From: Populus alba
Lineage: Eukaryota > Streptophyta > Magnoliopsida > Malpighiales > Salicaceae
NCBI RefSeq assembly: GCF_005239225.2
Contig: NC_133288.1
Coordinates: 7,831,035 to 7,895,034 of the forward strand
Reading direction: 5' to 3'
DNA length: 64,000 bases
Shown here: positions 10,646-22,599 of the stretch, one piece after another
How the letters are laid out: each line of letters opens with the position of its first letter
Numbering within the stretch: position 1 is the stretch's first letter
Notes under the pieces: generated by a model
Database searches by the model: none
What the model was told of the DNA's origin: nothing
What the model saw: only the letters and a program-made list of their open reading frames with translations
Made by a program: the position numbers and the translations under genes

Positions 10646-11216
10646 TGTGGATGGCCCAATATAGGCCCAGCCCAAGCCATTTTATTATATATATATATAT
10701 ATATATTTGTGTTTTTTTTTGTACATATAATTTTTTTTTTTTAAATAATAATAATAATAAATTGTGTTTTCACACAGATTTTTCTACGTCATTTTTTGGC
10801 TAATATTGGTTTGTATTTTTTTATATTATAAAAATATAAATTTGATATTAAAAAATAAAAAAAATATTCAAAAAAAAAAAAACAAAACAAAAATTTTGTT
10901 TTCATGCATACGGCCAAGTGTCTCAAAACTAAAAATTCATATTGTATTTTTTCATACACAAAAAAAATATATTTTAGCATGCATTTTGGCTTTAATAACC
11001 AGTTTATTAAAGTCAAGAGAATATTGGCCAATATTTCAAAAACAACAAAAATTTTATTTTTTGGACAATAAAACCTGGGGTATGACATTACACGTAATGC
11101 GTATTTCAGATATTTAATTCTTTTTTTGTTTGGACAATAGAACCCGGGGTATGACATTACATGTAATGCATATCCTGGACAATAGGAAACCACAACGTGA
11201 CTTAGATTTTATTAGA

Positions 11217-11368
11217 CAATACAATGCAGCTTACCTTAGGTAGGGCGTAGTTGGGGTGCTAATACCTTCCCTTTACGCAACCAGTCTCCGTACCCCATCT
11301 CTGAGACCAGTTAGGGTTCCTAGTAACCAGAATACTAGGTGGCGACTCCCAGTCCATTTTTAGCTTAG
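11217..11368 (+). repeat. Conserved LTR block also found inverted at 28733-28868
   Basis: Its reverse complement reads GGGAG..CACCTAGTATT, then TACTAGGAACC, CTGGT, GGTATTAGCACCCC and CTACCT..GGTAAGCTGC. The same ordered phrases occur on the + strand at 28733-28868. This identifies the latter as a diverged LTR in the opposite orientation. Confidence 0.8.
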
Positions 11369-11491
11369 AGACAAAGAACTCCTTATCTCACCATATTTTC
11401 CGTGCCAAATAGACAACATACCACACCCTCATGAAGGGTTGGTAGTGGACGATCGTCGCGCCGCCGCACAAGTGCGACAATCATCTCAACA

Positions 11492-11600
11492 AATTAAAAC
11501 ATCAAAAAGATAATAACATTCTCATTATATTCTATTTTAAAAAAAGAAATTGACAACATCTCCCATATACGAGAGATTATCTAAAATTTTATTACCTGTA

Positions 11601-11671
<71 letters not shown>

Positions 11672-13380
11672 ATAAATAAAACCACAAACCAATTCCATTT
11701 TATTTATGACTACTATTCACCAATTTTAACTTTTTCAAACACATTTATACAAGTTTAGCAACAAAACCTATTTTACCACCATTTTCCTTCCTTTCTTACC
11801 TAGACTAAAATTCAAAACCCAAAATTCATGATTTATTTTCTAAAATCCAATACCACCATAACATAAAAGCAACAATATCATTCCATTACAATTCAAGACA
11901 AATTATTTCAAACATACAAACTACTTTCAAATATGTAAATATGTTATAGCTACAAATCTATTGATATCACATAATATCACATAATCTAGACCAGTTAAGC
12001 CATCCTCCCCTAATAAAAATCAAGCAAAATAGGTGTCACCTTCTCTTCCTTGAGCTTTAGCTTTTGATTTTAAGATTTGTTCATTCTAAATTATGTTTCA
12101 CTTATAATCATGTCTTTATTTTAGTTTTTATCGATAAAATAATGGATTTTTATGCCTAAAAGTTATAGGAAAACTAAAAAAGTTTGTATTTTCAATTTTA
12201 ATTATATATTTTTATCAAAGTTACAGGAACACTAGAAAAACTAAAAGTTATAAGAACATTGAAAGTTACAATTTATAAAAAATCATCTTTCAGCTCAATC
12301 ATTTACCTCATACCATTAACATTTTTTACACAAACAATATTTGCCTTAACAACATTTCTTGCATTCAAAGCTGAAATCTTTGTCAATTGATTAACATTAA
12401 CATAATTCTCCAAATCACCTAATTTAATTTCTTTAAAATCAATAGCTCTTTGTATATCATTCTTCAATTCATTATTTTTAAAATCAAAACCATAAAAAAA
12501 AACAAACAAAAAAAAAACCAACTAAACTCCTTAACCTCTCATTACAAACCTTTAAAAACTCCTCTTTAACTTTTCTCTTAATTGCATTCACAATAAACTC
12601 TTTAAAACTACCCCCCACATATAAACCAAACGGGAAAACCGAACAACATAAACCAAAATAGAAGCTGAAAAAACTATAATTAAAGAATCCCTAACCCTAG
12701 AAATATCTAATGCAGGCATAAAGACATGTTTATTATTATTAGTAAACAAACTTGTTACTAAGCATTTTAACAAATTATTCTAAATAAGCTTTATTTCATG
12801 ATTTCACAACAAAAAAAGGAAGAGCAGAGACTTTAGTTAGCTTTTTAATTTGTATATGTTTCTTAGTTTTTTAATTTATCGTCATTAGTTAGCATGATAA
12901 TATTTATTGGTATATATGATTCTCAACTTATTTTATTAAATATAAACATTAACTTTTTAATTTATAATTAAATTTTTTCATAATGTTAAAACATTTATAT
13001 TTTTTTGTGTTTAAAACTTTTAATTTCACTTGCAAAGAAGCACAAGTAAATTGACTAGTTTACTTGTATAATTTTTTCTTCTTAATGTAGTAATTAGCTT
13101 GCTGTACAGATCGATCATTTTTGTAATTTAACTAAAATAACAGTGTAAAAATTCACTAGGTAAAACTTGAATATGTAAAATCTCCTACTGCTACCTCCCA
13201 TGAAATTCTATATTTTTATTTTTACTTTGAGAGCTCCAAGAATGCAAGGTGTTTTGTTGTTCTCGTTATCCCGTCCACCCCATCTTTTATAGGCACTAGT
13301 TTACATGATAAGTCAGTCAAATTTTTTTTATGGTATTTATAATAGGAGATAAATATAAACAAAAGAAAGAATTCATATTT
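11492..13380. other. AT-rich intergenic DNA
   Basis: A long (AT)n microsatellite lies at about 11604-11670. The rest is AT-rich with short accidental frames and no supported gene or RNA. Confidence 0.6.
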
Positions 13381-13382
13381 AG

Positions 13383-14181
13383 ATGATGTTTGGCTACGCG
13401 ACTGCAACTACGTTTTAATTAAAACGCAATTGGCAGCCGTTTGGTAATGGAAAAAAAATGAGTTATTGTTCATGGATCCCACATGTTTTTTACGTTCGGA
13501 CCGTAGGTAATGAAAATAATGAATTCATGCTTTTAACGTACTGTGCATGCTAATTGCACTGTTCACTAAACAATGCAATTAGCATGAACAGTGCACACTA
13601 ATGCACTGTTCACGTTTTTTTCTTTTTTTTCACTATATTAAATTTTTTAACATTTTTAACATTTTTTTTAAAAAAAAACACTAGTTAAACAGTGCACACT
13701 AATGCACTGTTCACATTTTTTTTTTTAGTGTATTAAATTTTTTAACATTTAAAAAAAAAAACACTAGTTTAAAGTGAATTAAATTCACTCGCACTGTGAT
13801 GTGAACAATATTTTTTTTCCCGAAAAACTAGTATAGAGTGAATTAAAATTCACTTGCACTGTAATATCAATTTTATACCTGATAATATTTTATTTACGCT
13901 AAAAAAATAATGAAAACTGTAATTCTTATCAAATGAATTTTGTACGTAATGGAATTATAAATAGTTTAATGGAATAATAAAAATATTTTATATAAAGTAT
14001 TTTTTTTATTTCATGATGTAATATGAGTAATTAATTCTACAATATTTAAATTTAAAACCATCAATATTAATATATATTTTTTAAAATTATTTTATAACCC
14101 CAATTTCAAAAGCATTCTTAACCAAACACATTAAATTACTTTTTTTTTAACTTCAATTTCAACCACAGTTTTAACCAAACA
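13383..14181. mobile_element. Probable MITE-like element with TGTTTGG/CCAAACA ends
   Basis: The left end GATGTTTGGCTACGCGACTG and the right end CAGTTTTAACCAAACACC form imperfect inverted termini. Inside are hairpins such as GAACAGTGCAC/ GTGCACTGTTC and an internal tandem duplication of about 107 bp (AACAGTGCACACTAATGCAC at about 13577 and 13687). No transposase frame exists. A weak TATTT match flanks both ends, but I cannot call a clear target-site duplication. Confidence 0.45.
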
Positions 14182-14376
14182 CCTATTTTTTCAAACTAAC
14201 CTCAACTAAAAATATTTTTTATAAAACAATTTTTTTCAAAACCACAATAAAATATCAATCTTCTTTTCAAAAAAATACTTTCTTAATTCTTTTTCTCATA
14301 TTTTCCATCTCCTTTTTATATTTAATTTTCTACTTTACTATAAATACTTATAATTACAACTTTGGAAAATAGATCC

Positions 14377-14445
14377 AGCCCACTAAAACTCAATAAGAAA
14401 AAAAAAAAATCGAAGCCGTAACCCACAAAAAATGAAAAACCCTAG
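14377..14445 (+). promoter_or_regulatory. Site II element and telo-box of the EF-2 promoter
   Basis: AGCCCA (14377-14382) is a site II element in reverse (TGGGCT), and AAACCCTAG (14437-14445) is telo-box-like. This pairing is established as typical of plant genes for the translation apparatus, which fits the downstream gene. An ATAAATA at 14458-14464 may act as the TATA box. A CT-rich leader with CTCTCC repeats follows to about 14600. Confidence 0.55.
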
Positions 14446-14482
14446 TCAACCACACACATAAATACCCTTTAAAGAGCTAGCC

Positions 14483-14909
14483 ACCTGCACCTCTCGCTCG
14501 TCTCATACATATATTTGAGAGAGTGAGTGACCCAAAAAGCATCACTCTCTCCTTCTCTCGCCGCATCCTTCTCTCCGGAAGCTATCTCTCCTCTTTTAAT
14601 TCTTAATGTCCTCTCTGTCTAGATGTGTTAGTAAACAAACAAACTGTAAAGAATATATCATAGTTTTTTGGGAGCTCTTAGTCATTATTAGCGTTAAGTA
14701 TGATTATAACTTCATTGATGTTTCTTTTGGGTCTTATTACCAATTGGGTTTTTAATGTATCTTTGTTTTCGTTGAGTATATCAAACATGATTGATTTGTA
14801 TGTTGTTTTGCTCAATAATTTGATGGGGTTGATGAAACCCTGTTGCTGTTTTTGTGTGTTTATGCAGGTGGTATTGATATTGTCATTGGAGTTTTAGAAA
14901 CTAGTCAAG
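14483..14909 (+). other. EF-2 5' UTR with probable leader intron
   Basis: The region is CT-rich up to about 14600. A good acceptor (TTTATGCAG at 14859-14867) precedes a 42-base stretch ending at the ATG, as expected for the leader intron usual in EF-2 genes. I cannot fix the donor. Confidence 0.45.
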
Positions 14910-17875
14910 ATGGTGAAGTTTACAGCAGAGGAGCTTCGGCGTATTATGGACTACAAGCATAACATCCGTAATATGTCCGTTATTGCTCATGTTGATCATG
15001 GTAAGAGTTTTCTTTTTCACTTATGTGAGTTGCTGCCAATTGGATACATCCGTTTGAATTGAATTTATATACTTTATGTTTTTCACTGGACGATTTGTTG
15101 TTCTTGAATGTATATATCCGTTTGAATTGAATATATATATTCGACTCTGAAGTGCATCCGTTAGTTGTTTTCTTCTTTGGGCGGTCCTTATCTTTCTATG
15201 TTCTCCAATATAGTAGGTTAGGTGGTTACATGGATAAAGTTCCTGAATCGTTATCCCTTTGTTTGTTGGAAGTGTTTCAAGTACTTTCTGCTGTCCACTT
15301 TTTTGACATTTCTATTGGCGTTTAAATTCTTATTTTACTTTTTTAAAAATATTTATGCTACTATCAAGTTCTTATATTATTATCTTGTGCTTAAAATTCT
15401 TTGTTGCTGCATTTAAACTTTGCAATTTATATCCCACAGGAAAATCAACACTTACAGATTCTCTTGTTGCCGCTGCTGGTATCATTGCCCAAGAGGTTGC
15501 TGGTGATGTCCGAATGACAGATACCCGTGCCGATGAGGCAGAGCGCGGTATCACTATAAAATCTACTGGTATCTCTCTATATTATGAGATGGCTGATGAA
15601 GCCCTCAAGAACTTCAAGGGAGAGAGACAAGGGAACGAGTATCTCATCAATCTTATTGACTCCCCTAGACACGTCGACTTTTCATCTGAGGTCACAGCTG
15701 CTCTTCGAATTACTGATGGTGCCCTCGTGGTGGTGGACTGTATCGAGGGTGTCTGTGTTCAAACTGAAACCGTGCTTCGACAGGCTTTGGGTGAGAGGAT
15801 CAGGCCTGTCTTGACTGTCAACAAGATGGACAGGTGTTTCCTGGAGCTCCAGGTTGATGGGGAGGAGGCTTATCAGACATTCTCTAGGGTTATTGAGAAT
15901 GCCAATGTCATCATGGCAACATATGAAGATCCCCTCCTTGGTGACTGTCAGGTCTACCCTGAAAAGGGTACTGTTGCTTTCTCTGCTGGTTTGCATGGTT
16001 GGGCTTTCACTTTGACCAACTTTGCCAAGATGTACGCCTCAAAGTTTAACGTGGATGAGGGTAAGATGATGGAGAGGCTGTGGGGTGAGAACTTCTTCGA
16101 TCCTGCTACCAAGAAGTGGAGCAGCAAGAACACCGGTTCTCCCACATGCAAGCGTGGTTTTGTGCAATTTTGTTATGAGCCAATCAAGCAGATTATTAAC
16201 ACTTGCATGAATGACCAAAAGGATAAATTGTGGCCCATGCTCCAAAAGCTTGGTGTTGTCATGAAGTCTGAGGAGAAGGACTTGATGGGAAAGGCTTTGA
16301 TGAAGCGTGTGATGCAGACATGGCTGCCAGCAAGTACTGCTCTGCTTGAAATGATGATCTTTCACCTCCCCTCTCCTGCCAAGGCTCAAAAATACCGTGT
16401 GGTTGTACGAGGGTCCTCTTGATGATGTTTATGCCAATGCTATCAGGAATTGCGACCCTGAAGGTCCCCTCATGCTTTATGTATCTAAGATGATTCCTGC
16501 ATCTGACAAGGGTAGATTTTTTGCCTTCGGGCGTGTTTTTTCTGGAAAGGTATCCACTGGTCTGAAGGTTAGGATCATGGGACCAAACTTTGTCCCTGGT
16601 GAGAAGAAGGACCTGTATGTGAAGAGTGTGCAGAGAACCGTCATTTGGATGGGAAAGAGGCAAGAAACAGTTGAGGATGTGCCTTGTGGTAACACTGTTG
16701 CCATGGTTGGTTTGGATCAGTTCATCACCAAGAATGCCACTTTAACAAACGAGAAGGAAGTTGATGCCCACCCTATTCGTGCTATGAAGTTCTCCGTGTC
16801 TCCAGTTGTGCGTGTGGCTGTTCAATGTAAGGTGGCATCTGACCTCCCAAAGCTTGTTGAAGGTCTGAAGCGGTTGGCCAAGTCTGATCCCATGGTTGTC
16901 TGTTCCATCGAGGAATCTGGAGAGCATATCATTGCTGGTGCAGGAGAACTCCACCTTGAGATCTGTTTGAAGGATTTGCAGGAAGACTTTATGGGTGGGG
17001 CTGAGATCATCAAGTCTGATCCTGTTGTCTCTTTCCGTGAGACTGTCCTGGAGAAGTCCTGCCGTGTGGTGATGAGCAAATCTCCTAACAAGCACAACCG
17101 TCTCTACATGGAGGCACGACCCATGGAAGAGGGGCTTGCTGAGGCTATTGATGACGGCCGTATTGGTCCAAGAGACGATCCTAAGAATCGTGCCAAGATC
17201 CTGTCAGAGGAGTTTGGTTGGGACAAGGATCTTGCTAAGAAAATCTGGTGTTTTGGTCCTGAGACTACGGGACCCAACATGGTTGTTGATATGTGTAAGG
17301 GAGTTCAGTACCTTAATGAAATCAAGGATTCTGTTGTTGCTGGGTTCCAATGGGCTTCAAAGGAAGGTGCTTTGGCTGAAGAAAACATGAGAGGTATCTG
17401 CTTTGAAGTCTGTGACGTGGTTCTCCATGCTGATGCCATTCACAGAGGTGGTGGTCAGGTTATTCCAACTGCCAGGAGGGTTAACTATGCTTCCCAGATC
17501 ACTGCCAAGCCCAGGCTTCTTGAGCCTGTTTACTTGGTGGAGATCCAAGCTCCAGAGCAGGCTCTTGGTGGTATCTACAGCGTTCTTAACCAGAAACGTG
17601 GTCACGTGTTTGAAGAAATGCAGAGGCCCGGGACTCCCTTATACAACATTAAGGCATACCTTCCTGTCATAGAGTCTTTTGGATTTTCAGGGACTTTGAG
17701 GGCTGCAACATCAGGACAGGCTTTCCCACAATGTGTTTTCGATCACTGGGACATGATGTCTTCTGATCCTTTGGAGGCTGGCACACAAGCAGCTCAGCTT
17801 GTTACTGATATCAGGAAGCGGAAGGGTTTGAAGGAGCAGATGACACCTCTATCTGACTTTGAGGACAAGCTATAA
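14910..17875 (+). pseudogene. Elongation factor 2 gene with 5-nt deletion and lost G3 glycine
   Basis: Eukaryotic EF-2 is the GTPase that drives ribosomal translocation in the cytosol. Exon 1 is 14910-15000, with its donor at 15001. Exon 2 is 15440-17875; the intron splits the P-loop at AHVDHG|KST. Domain order and length are canonical: adding back five bases gives 844 codons including the stop, the family's usual 843 residues. Visible motifs are the P-loop, NKMD, and [10 protein letters not shown] with the diphthamide His. There are two lesions. At about 16402 five bases are missing between KAQKYRV and LYEGPL, which shifts the frame to a stop at 16420-16422. The G3 motif reads DSPRH (near 15665) instead of DSPGH, removing the switch-2 glycine. 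[10 protein letters not shown] also looks atypical. The retained intron and promoter mean this is a duplicated, not retroposed, copy. A sequencing error could explain the deletion but hardly both lesions. Confidence 0.9.
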
Positions 17876-18953
17876 GCATTTTCCCGTTCTTGTTAAAGCA
17901 ATTTGGTTACCTTGAGAGATGATGAAGCAGAAGGACCAATTTTGCTGCTTGGTTCTTTGCAGCCTCATCATTTGAGATGTTTTGAAATTTTGTTACCGTG
18001 GATTAGTAGTCGACCTATAGGAACAGTGGGTCATTTTTTCCGTCTTCTCTTGTAAGAACTCCGCACATGTTGTGTTGTGATGAAGTTGGTATTCTTTAAA
18101 CTCTTACATTATCATCATGCTATATTTAATTTTCAGATGGTGCATTCCTTAATGCTATTATGTATGTGTTTGTGGTGATTATATCTGCAGTCTATATGCT
18201 ATTTAGAAGATCATATTCGGTCCCTTTTTTTCATGTCTGATAAGTAGTCTAGACTTTGTGTTTGTGATCTGTGACTCGTGGCATTGTATTTTTCAACCGT
18301 GTAACTTGAGAGTTGATTGTTCTTTTCATGTCTCAATGTTGGCAGCGAAGCCTTTCTTTGCGCTCTTATCTTGCTTTCTTGAGATTTGTTGAATATATGT
18401 TTGGATTGTGTAAAAGATGTAACTGGAGTCGGTGCAGAGTTGTTTGTAATTTTCTCAGCAACCACTTCTTTTTCTCTCTCTTCTAGATTTGGAATTTTTA
18501 ATGAAATGAGCAAAATTGTTGTGCCTGCCGGTGTAATTTTATGTTGTTAAGGAGTAATTAGTTGTGTATTATATTAGTTATTTTATGGGTAATTTGTTTG
18601 AAAAGGGGAAGAAAAAAAAGTAACATAAATCCTAAAATATTAATCCACATTGCAAATAAATCTCAATAACCAAGAATTGAAAATGGGCATGGCAAGGAAC
18701 TAGAAAATGGAATGGAACATTGCAGAGAAAATATACTGATCACATCTCGCAAGTAAAACGCCTTCCATTACAAGAATTGAAAACATATATAATGTGGGAA
18801 GACAAGTGAATTACTGATCACTAGAAATTGCTTTGCAACAGATATGCTCTTGCAAGGGTGTTGAAGTTTCTTTCATAGTTTTTTCTTACCTCTTTTTCGA
18901 CAGGGAGAGAAGAAGAACTTGGCTAATTAAATCCTATATTTAAGACCTAAAAA
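17876..18953. other. Spacer between convergent EF-2 copy and NAC1-type gene
   Basis: It holds the 3' UTR of the EF-2 copy (roughly to 18130, T-rich with TTGTAAG and TAATTTTC stretches) and the 3' UTR of the gene on the other strand. The two genes are tail to tail. No further gene is seen. Confidence 0.6.
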
Positions 18954-21900
18954 TCAATAATGATTCCATAAGCTGGACATGCCCACTTCAGATATGTAGC
19001 TCTCTGAACTACCTTCTCCTAAGCTTGGTGACCCTTTAAGGTTGCCATAGCTTTCCATCTTGGTAAGGTTATTCAAAACAGCTTTTAGTACCAATGTGTC
19101 ACAAGAAAAAGAGTCTAATGGAGTGGTAATATCCATAGGAACTTTTCCAAATGAGCTCGTACACTTAGCGGGTGTGTTTGGAGCTTCCATCTGGGTGGTG
19201 AACGGAGCCAGGAGATTTTGGCTGGTTTGGTTTTGTGAAAAAATGGAGAAGCAGGGCACTTGCTCGTGCTCATCTAAATTGGGTTGAGTTTGCTCATAAG
19301 TGATGTATGAATCCAATAATGCAGGCAAAGATGAAGAACCTGTGTCATCGTTGCAGCTTTCCATGCTAGGTTTGGTCACAACTTCTCTGTTATTTTTATA
19401 GAACACTCGACATAAAACCCAATCTTCCTGTATGCACCAAGAAAAAAAAAAGGTGAGAAATGGTGGTCATGATATTATGCCTTACAAGCTAAGAATAATA
19501 AATATATAATTAGGCTTGCATAAGATGATTATAAAATACACATCTTAGGTCAGCTACTAATGTGATTTTATATTAGCACGCTTGCCGTGACTAGTTGAAC
19601 AAATTAATTTTGACTTTTTTGTTTTTTTTGGGCTCCGAGAGAAGTCCACAAGATTAATTAAACTATTTCCAAATAAATTATTTTTTATTTAAATGTTGAC
19701 GTGATTTGTTGTAGGTGTTTGATTGTGATGGATTATGTTTTTTAAAGTATTTTTGAAATTATTTTTTATTTTTAAAAATAATTAAATTAATGCTGAAGTC
19801 AATAATGAAATTTTATCATGCTGGATTCAACATACGTACGGAATAAAAAAAAAAAACGTTAGTAGAAGACAAGAGGTACCATGATTCGTGCAAAAACTCA
19901 AGGAAAAGATGCAAATGCGTAGAAAAACCTTGAGCATGGAGCTTCGTCAAAAGTCAAAGCTGGGCCAAAAGTAAATTTCAAAACATTGACTTATTCATAT
20001 AGTGTGAATGTGATAAACCCACCTTATCTGAAGAAATGTTTGGGGGACCAAGAGGTCCTTCAAGGCGAAACTCATGCATGACCCAGTCAGTTCTTTTCCC
20101 TTTGGGTGCCCTACCCTGGTAGAACACCAAGGTCTTTCTCATGCCAACAAGAGTGCCCTTGCGTAGGACATGCCTGTCCTTCCCTGTGGCTTTCCAATAT
20201 CCAGTAGCTGTTGCACGATTAGTTCTCAATCCAGTTGCATACTTGCGATCTCTTTGGCTATAGAAATACCATTCCTTGCCTCCTACGCGTGCCGCTTCTG
20301 CCATATTCCCACACGTAAATATTATAAGAAATTATTCACACGTCTTTTAACTAATTGAATTGAACAGCAAGACTGTAAATCTGTGAACTAAGGTAAACTC
20401 AAAGCAAAAGGGAAAAAATTAAAAAGTAAAGAGTAAGGTATAAAACCAAAGACTTCGATGGCTTTACCAACATTCAAGAGTCAGACATAAAATGCAGGAC
20501 TTTGGTTACCGGTTAGGTCAGCACTGAATGTCTTCGAAGACATCCAAATTAAGGCACTGATTTAACATCGAATTGGACGGTGAAACGTCCGGTCCGACAG
20601 CCTGAGGCCATGGATTTTAAGGCATTCTCTTATCTCATGACTTGATCGTGAAAACACACGGTTCAACTCACTTCAACATCGAAACTGTGCCTTTTTAATG
20701 CCTTGATTGGGATTTGCGAAGGCAAGATTATCTTGGACTTGGAGTTTTGTTTTCAATGATATGATATGGAAGCCCAATTGCAAGCAGACAATGTTTGGAG
20801 TTTTTTTTTTTTCCTTTTATGATCATGAATTTGTTATGGTGACCCGGTGTGATGATATTCAGTCTATAGTGAAATAATTTTTAAAAAAGAAATCACTAAT
20901 GAGGTCAATATCAAAGGTATTTCATATGACTGGGCATGGATAAGCACATGATGGCACCAAAAGCGACTCCTCATGCGGCTAAAATATATAGATGACTGTA
21001 ATCAAATAATAGTAATGCTATGTTAAGAGGTCACTGTCCATGTATTAATGAGAAATTATTCAAGGTAACCTTGGTGAAATATACAAGGTGACAAAAACGA
21101 AGGTTTCTTGCTTACGACTGTGACGCGTGTGATCTACAAATTCGATTTGAATATTGTGGTAAATAAATAGGAGGAAAAACGACATGGAGGACTTTAATAT
21201 TCAGTGAAGGCGAGTGATGACAAGCCATGTTGGATTTGGTAGGAATTAGAGGGTTAAAATCCAATTACTTTGAGCTATGTGTGATCATAAGAGAGTGGTG
21301 GGCACGAGGTATGGACAATAAGGCATATGACTTTAGGTTTTTGCTTAGCTATTTCAATCGCTTTCATGATTTTTTATTTTAGGTGATTTGGGATAGTGCC
21401 AAGAATGTCAATATCTTCAAAAAAAAAAAAAAAACTGAATATATATGAGATATTTTTATTTCATTTTACTTTTGAAAAGTATTTAGCTGGGGAGATATTT
21501 TATTTCCTAGCATATGTAGAAGCCTAATTTAATTGGCAATTACAAGGAGGTGGTTGAGCATTTCCATATAGAATACGGTGGAGAAAACCACAAAATATTT
21601 TATTTCAAGTTATCAAGAACTTACCAAATATCAACCCCTCACCAGTAAGATGCAGTTTGCCTACAAAAACTAGAGCAACTTTTATATTTTTTATGCTATG
21701 ACAAAACCATTTATTCTTTTATTTCAGCACAGATTAATTAAATGATTCAATCTGGTGTAGATATGTTATATCCAGAGGCATGCATTATGTGATGAACAGC
21801 TTATATAGGAACATGCATCACCAGAATTATCAAATACATAAATGAAATACGTTGCTATCATCCTTATCCCGAGAAAGTGAAAGAGAAAAAAACCCATGTC

Positions 21901-22445
21901 CCTTGCTTAAACATCAAGAGCTTAGTCAATGGGGGTGTATTATAAGCCTTCAAACCAACCTAAAGCAGTATAGATGTAGACAATAACTCGTGGGAAGAGC
22001 TAGAGCATCTAGTGATTAAGATCATCATATCGCCAGTATTCCTCCCTCCTTTACAAGTTACCAAAACAACAAAACAAAGAAAGAAGCACTGTTCTAGTGT
22101 GTGCATGGAAGCGCTTAACGAATAGAAAATCATAAATAATACAAACACAAATGATTCAATGGGAGTGGAGCTGTGAACAAATGATATAATGAGTGCAATT
22201 GACATGAAAATCACGGTGAAAGTGATGATTAATTGTAAGTATGGGATCATGATTATAACGAGGATTTAAAACTCACCAGGGATATCCCAAGGCTCACACT
22301 TGTTGAGGTCAACTTCTATCATAAGAAGGGAATCACAGCACTGAGAAGCCTTGTTCATCAAGTAATCGCATACGAGTTCTTCATCTCTTGGATGAAACCT
22401 GAACCCCGGTGGCAGCTTTGCCTCCACAAAGCTTATGTTGCTCAT
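18954..22445 (-). CDS. NAC1: NAC domain transcription factor, NAC1 (NAC021/022) type
   Basis: There are three exons on the minus strand: 22277-22445 (ATG at 22445, [19 protein letters not shown]), 20023-20297 and 18954-19427. All splice sites are GT..AG, the phases agree (1, then 0), and the product is 305 residues. The NAC domain runs from about residue 11 to 157: [15 protein letters not shown], the DNA-contact segment [30 protein letters not shown] and EDWVLCRVF. The C-terminal activation region ends [21 protein letters not shown], very like the tail of Arabidopsis NAC1, an auxin-responsive regulator of lateral roots. A TTATATA box lies at 22578-22584, about 135 bases before the ATG. Intron 1 is long (1979 bases). 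Exon 3 carries a miR164 site. The gene looks intact; the function is inferred from the family. Confidence 0.93.
19244..19264 (-). promoter_or_regulatory. miR164 target site in NAC1 exon 3
   Basis: The + strand here equals the mature miR164a sequence at 19 of 21 positions. The differences are at miRNA positions 17 and 21, and pairing through positions 1-16, including the 10/11 cleavage point, is perfect. The mRNA encodes HEQVPCFS, the place where miR164 cuts NAC1 and CUC-type NAC genes in Arabidopsis. Cleavage is therefore likely. Confidence 0.88.
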
Positions 22446-22577
22446 TTTCCTCTCCCTTTCAACGGACAAGGCAAGCTAATTAACAGAAACACAGTATTTA
22501 TACTGCCAACAACAAAGTGAACAGAGGAAGAAGAGATAATATAATATCCCCTCTACCAACAAGGCCAAGTGGTGGTG

Positions 22578-22584
22578 TATATAA
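22578..22584 (-). promoter_or_regulatory. TATA box of the NAC1-type gene
   Basis: TTATATA on the minus strand lies about 135 bases upstream of the chosen ATG, leaving room for a leader of about 100 bases. Confidence 0.55.
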
Positions 22585-22599
22585 GGCAAAATTAACCAG

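Larger units (their letters stand above)
4158..11491 (+). mobile_element. 3' part of a Ty3/gypsy (Tat-type) LTR retrotransposon
   Basis: The order is remnant pol, an additional RNase H-like domain, integrase, a long non-coding 3' region with a tandem array, a purine tract and a 3' LTR. The 5' LTR, gag, protease and reverse transcriptase are lost in or beyond the gap. A second, archaeal-like RNase H between RT/RH and integrase is a known feature of the plant Tat lineage, which is why I place it there. Single-base frameshifts occur throughout 4158-5160, so the copy is defective. Its right limit is uncertain: the LTR may end at about 11476 (..GTGCGA) or 11491 (..CAACA). Confidence 0.85.
8924..11491 (+). 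mobile_element. 3' LTR of the gypsy element (about 2.55 kb)
   Basis: It begins TGTTGTAACCC right after the polypurine tract. A TATAAAT box lies at 9905-9911 and is followed by a strongly purine-biased leader (9912-10260), a GC-rich piece, a cluster of hairpins (10387-10515), two 57-bp repeats (10542-10645) and a conserved block near 11217-11368. The end is either GTGCGA (11476) or CTCAACA (11491). The other LTR is not in the window, so borders rest on motifs only. Confidence 0.75.
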
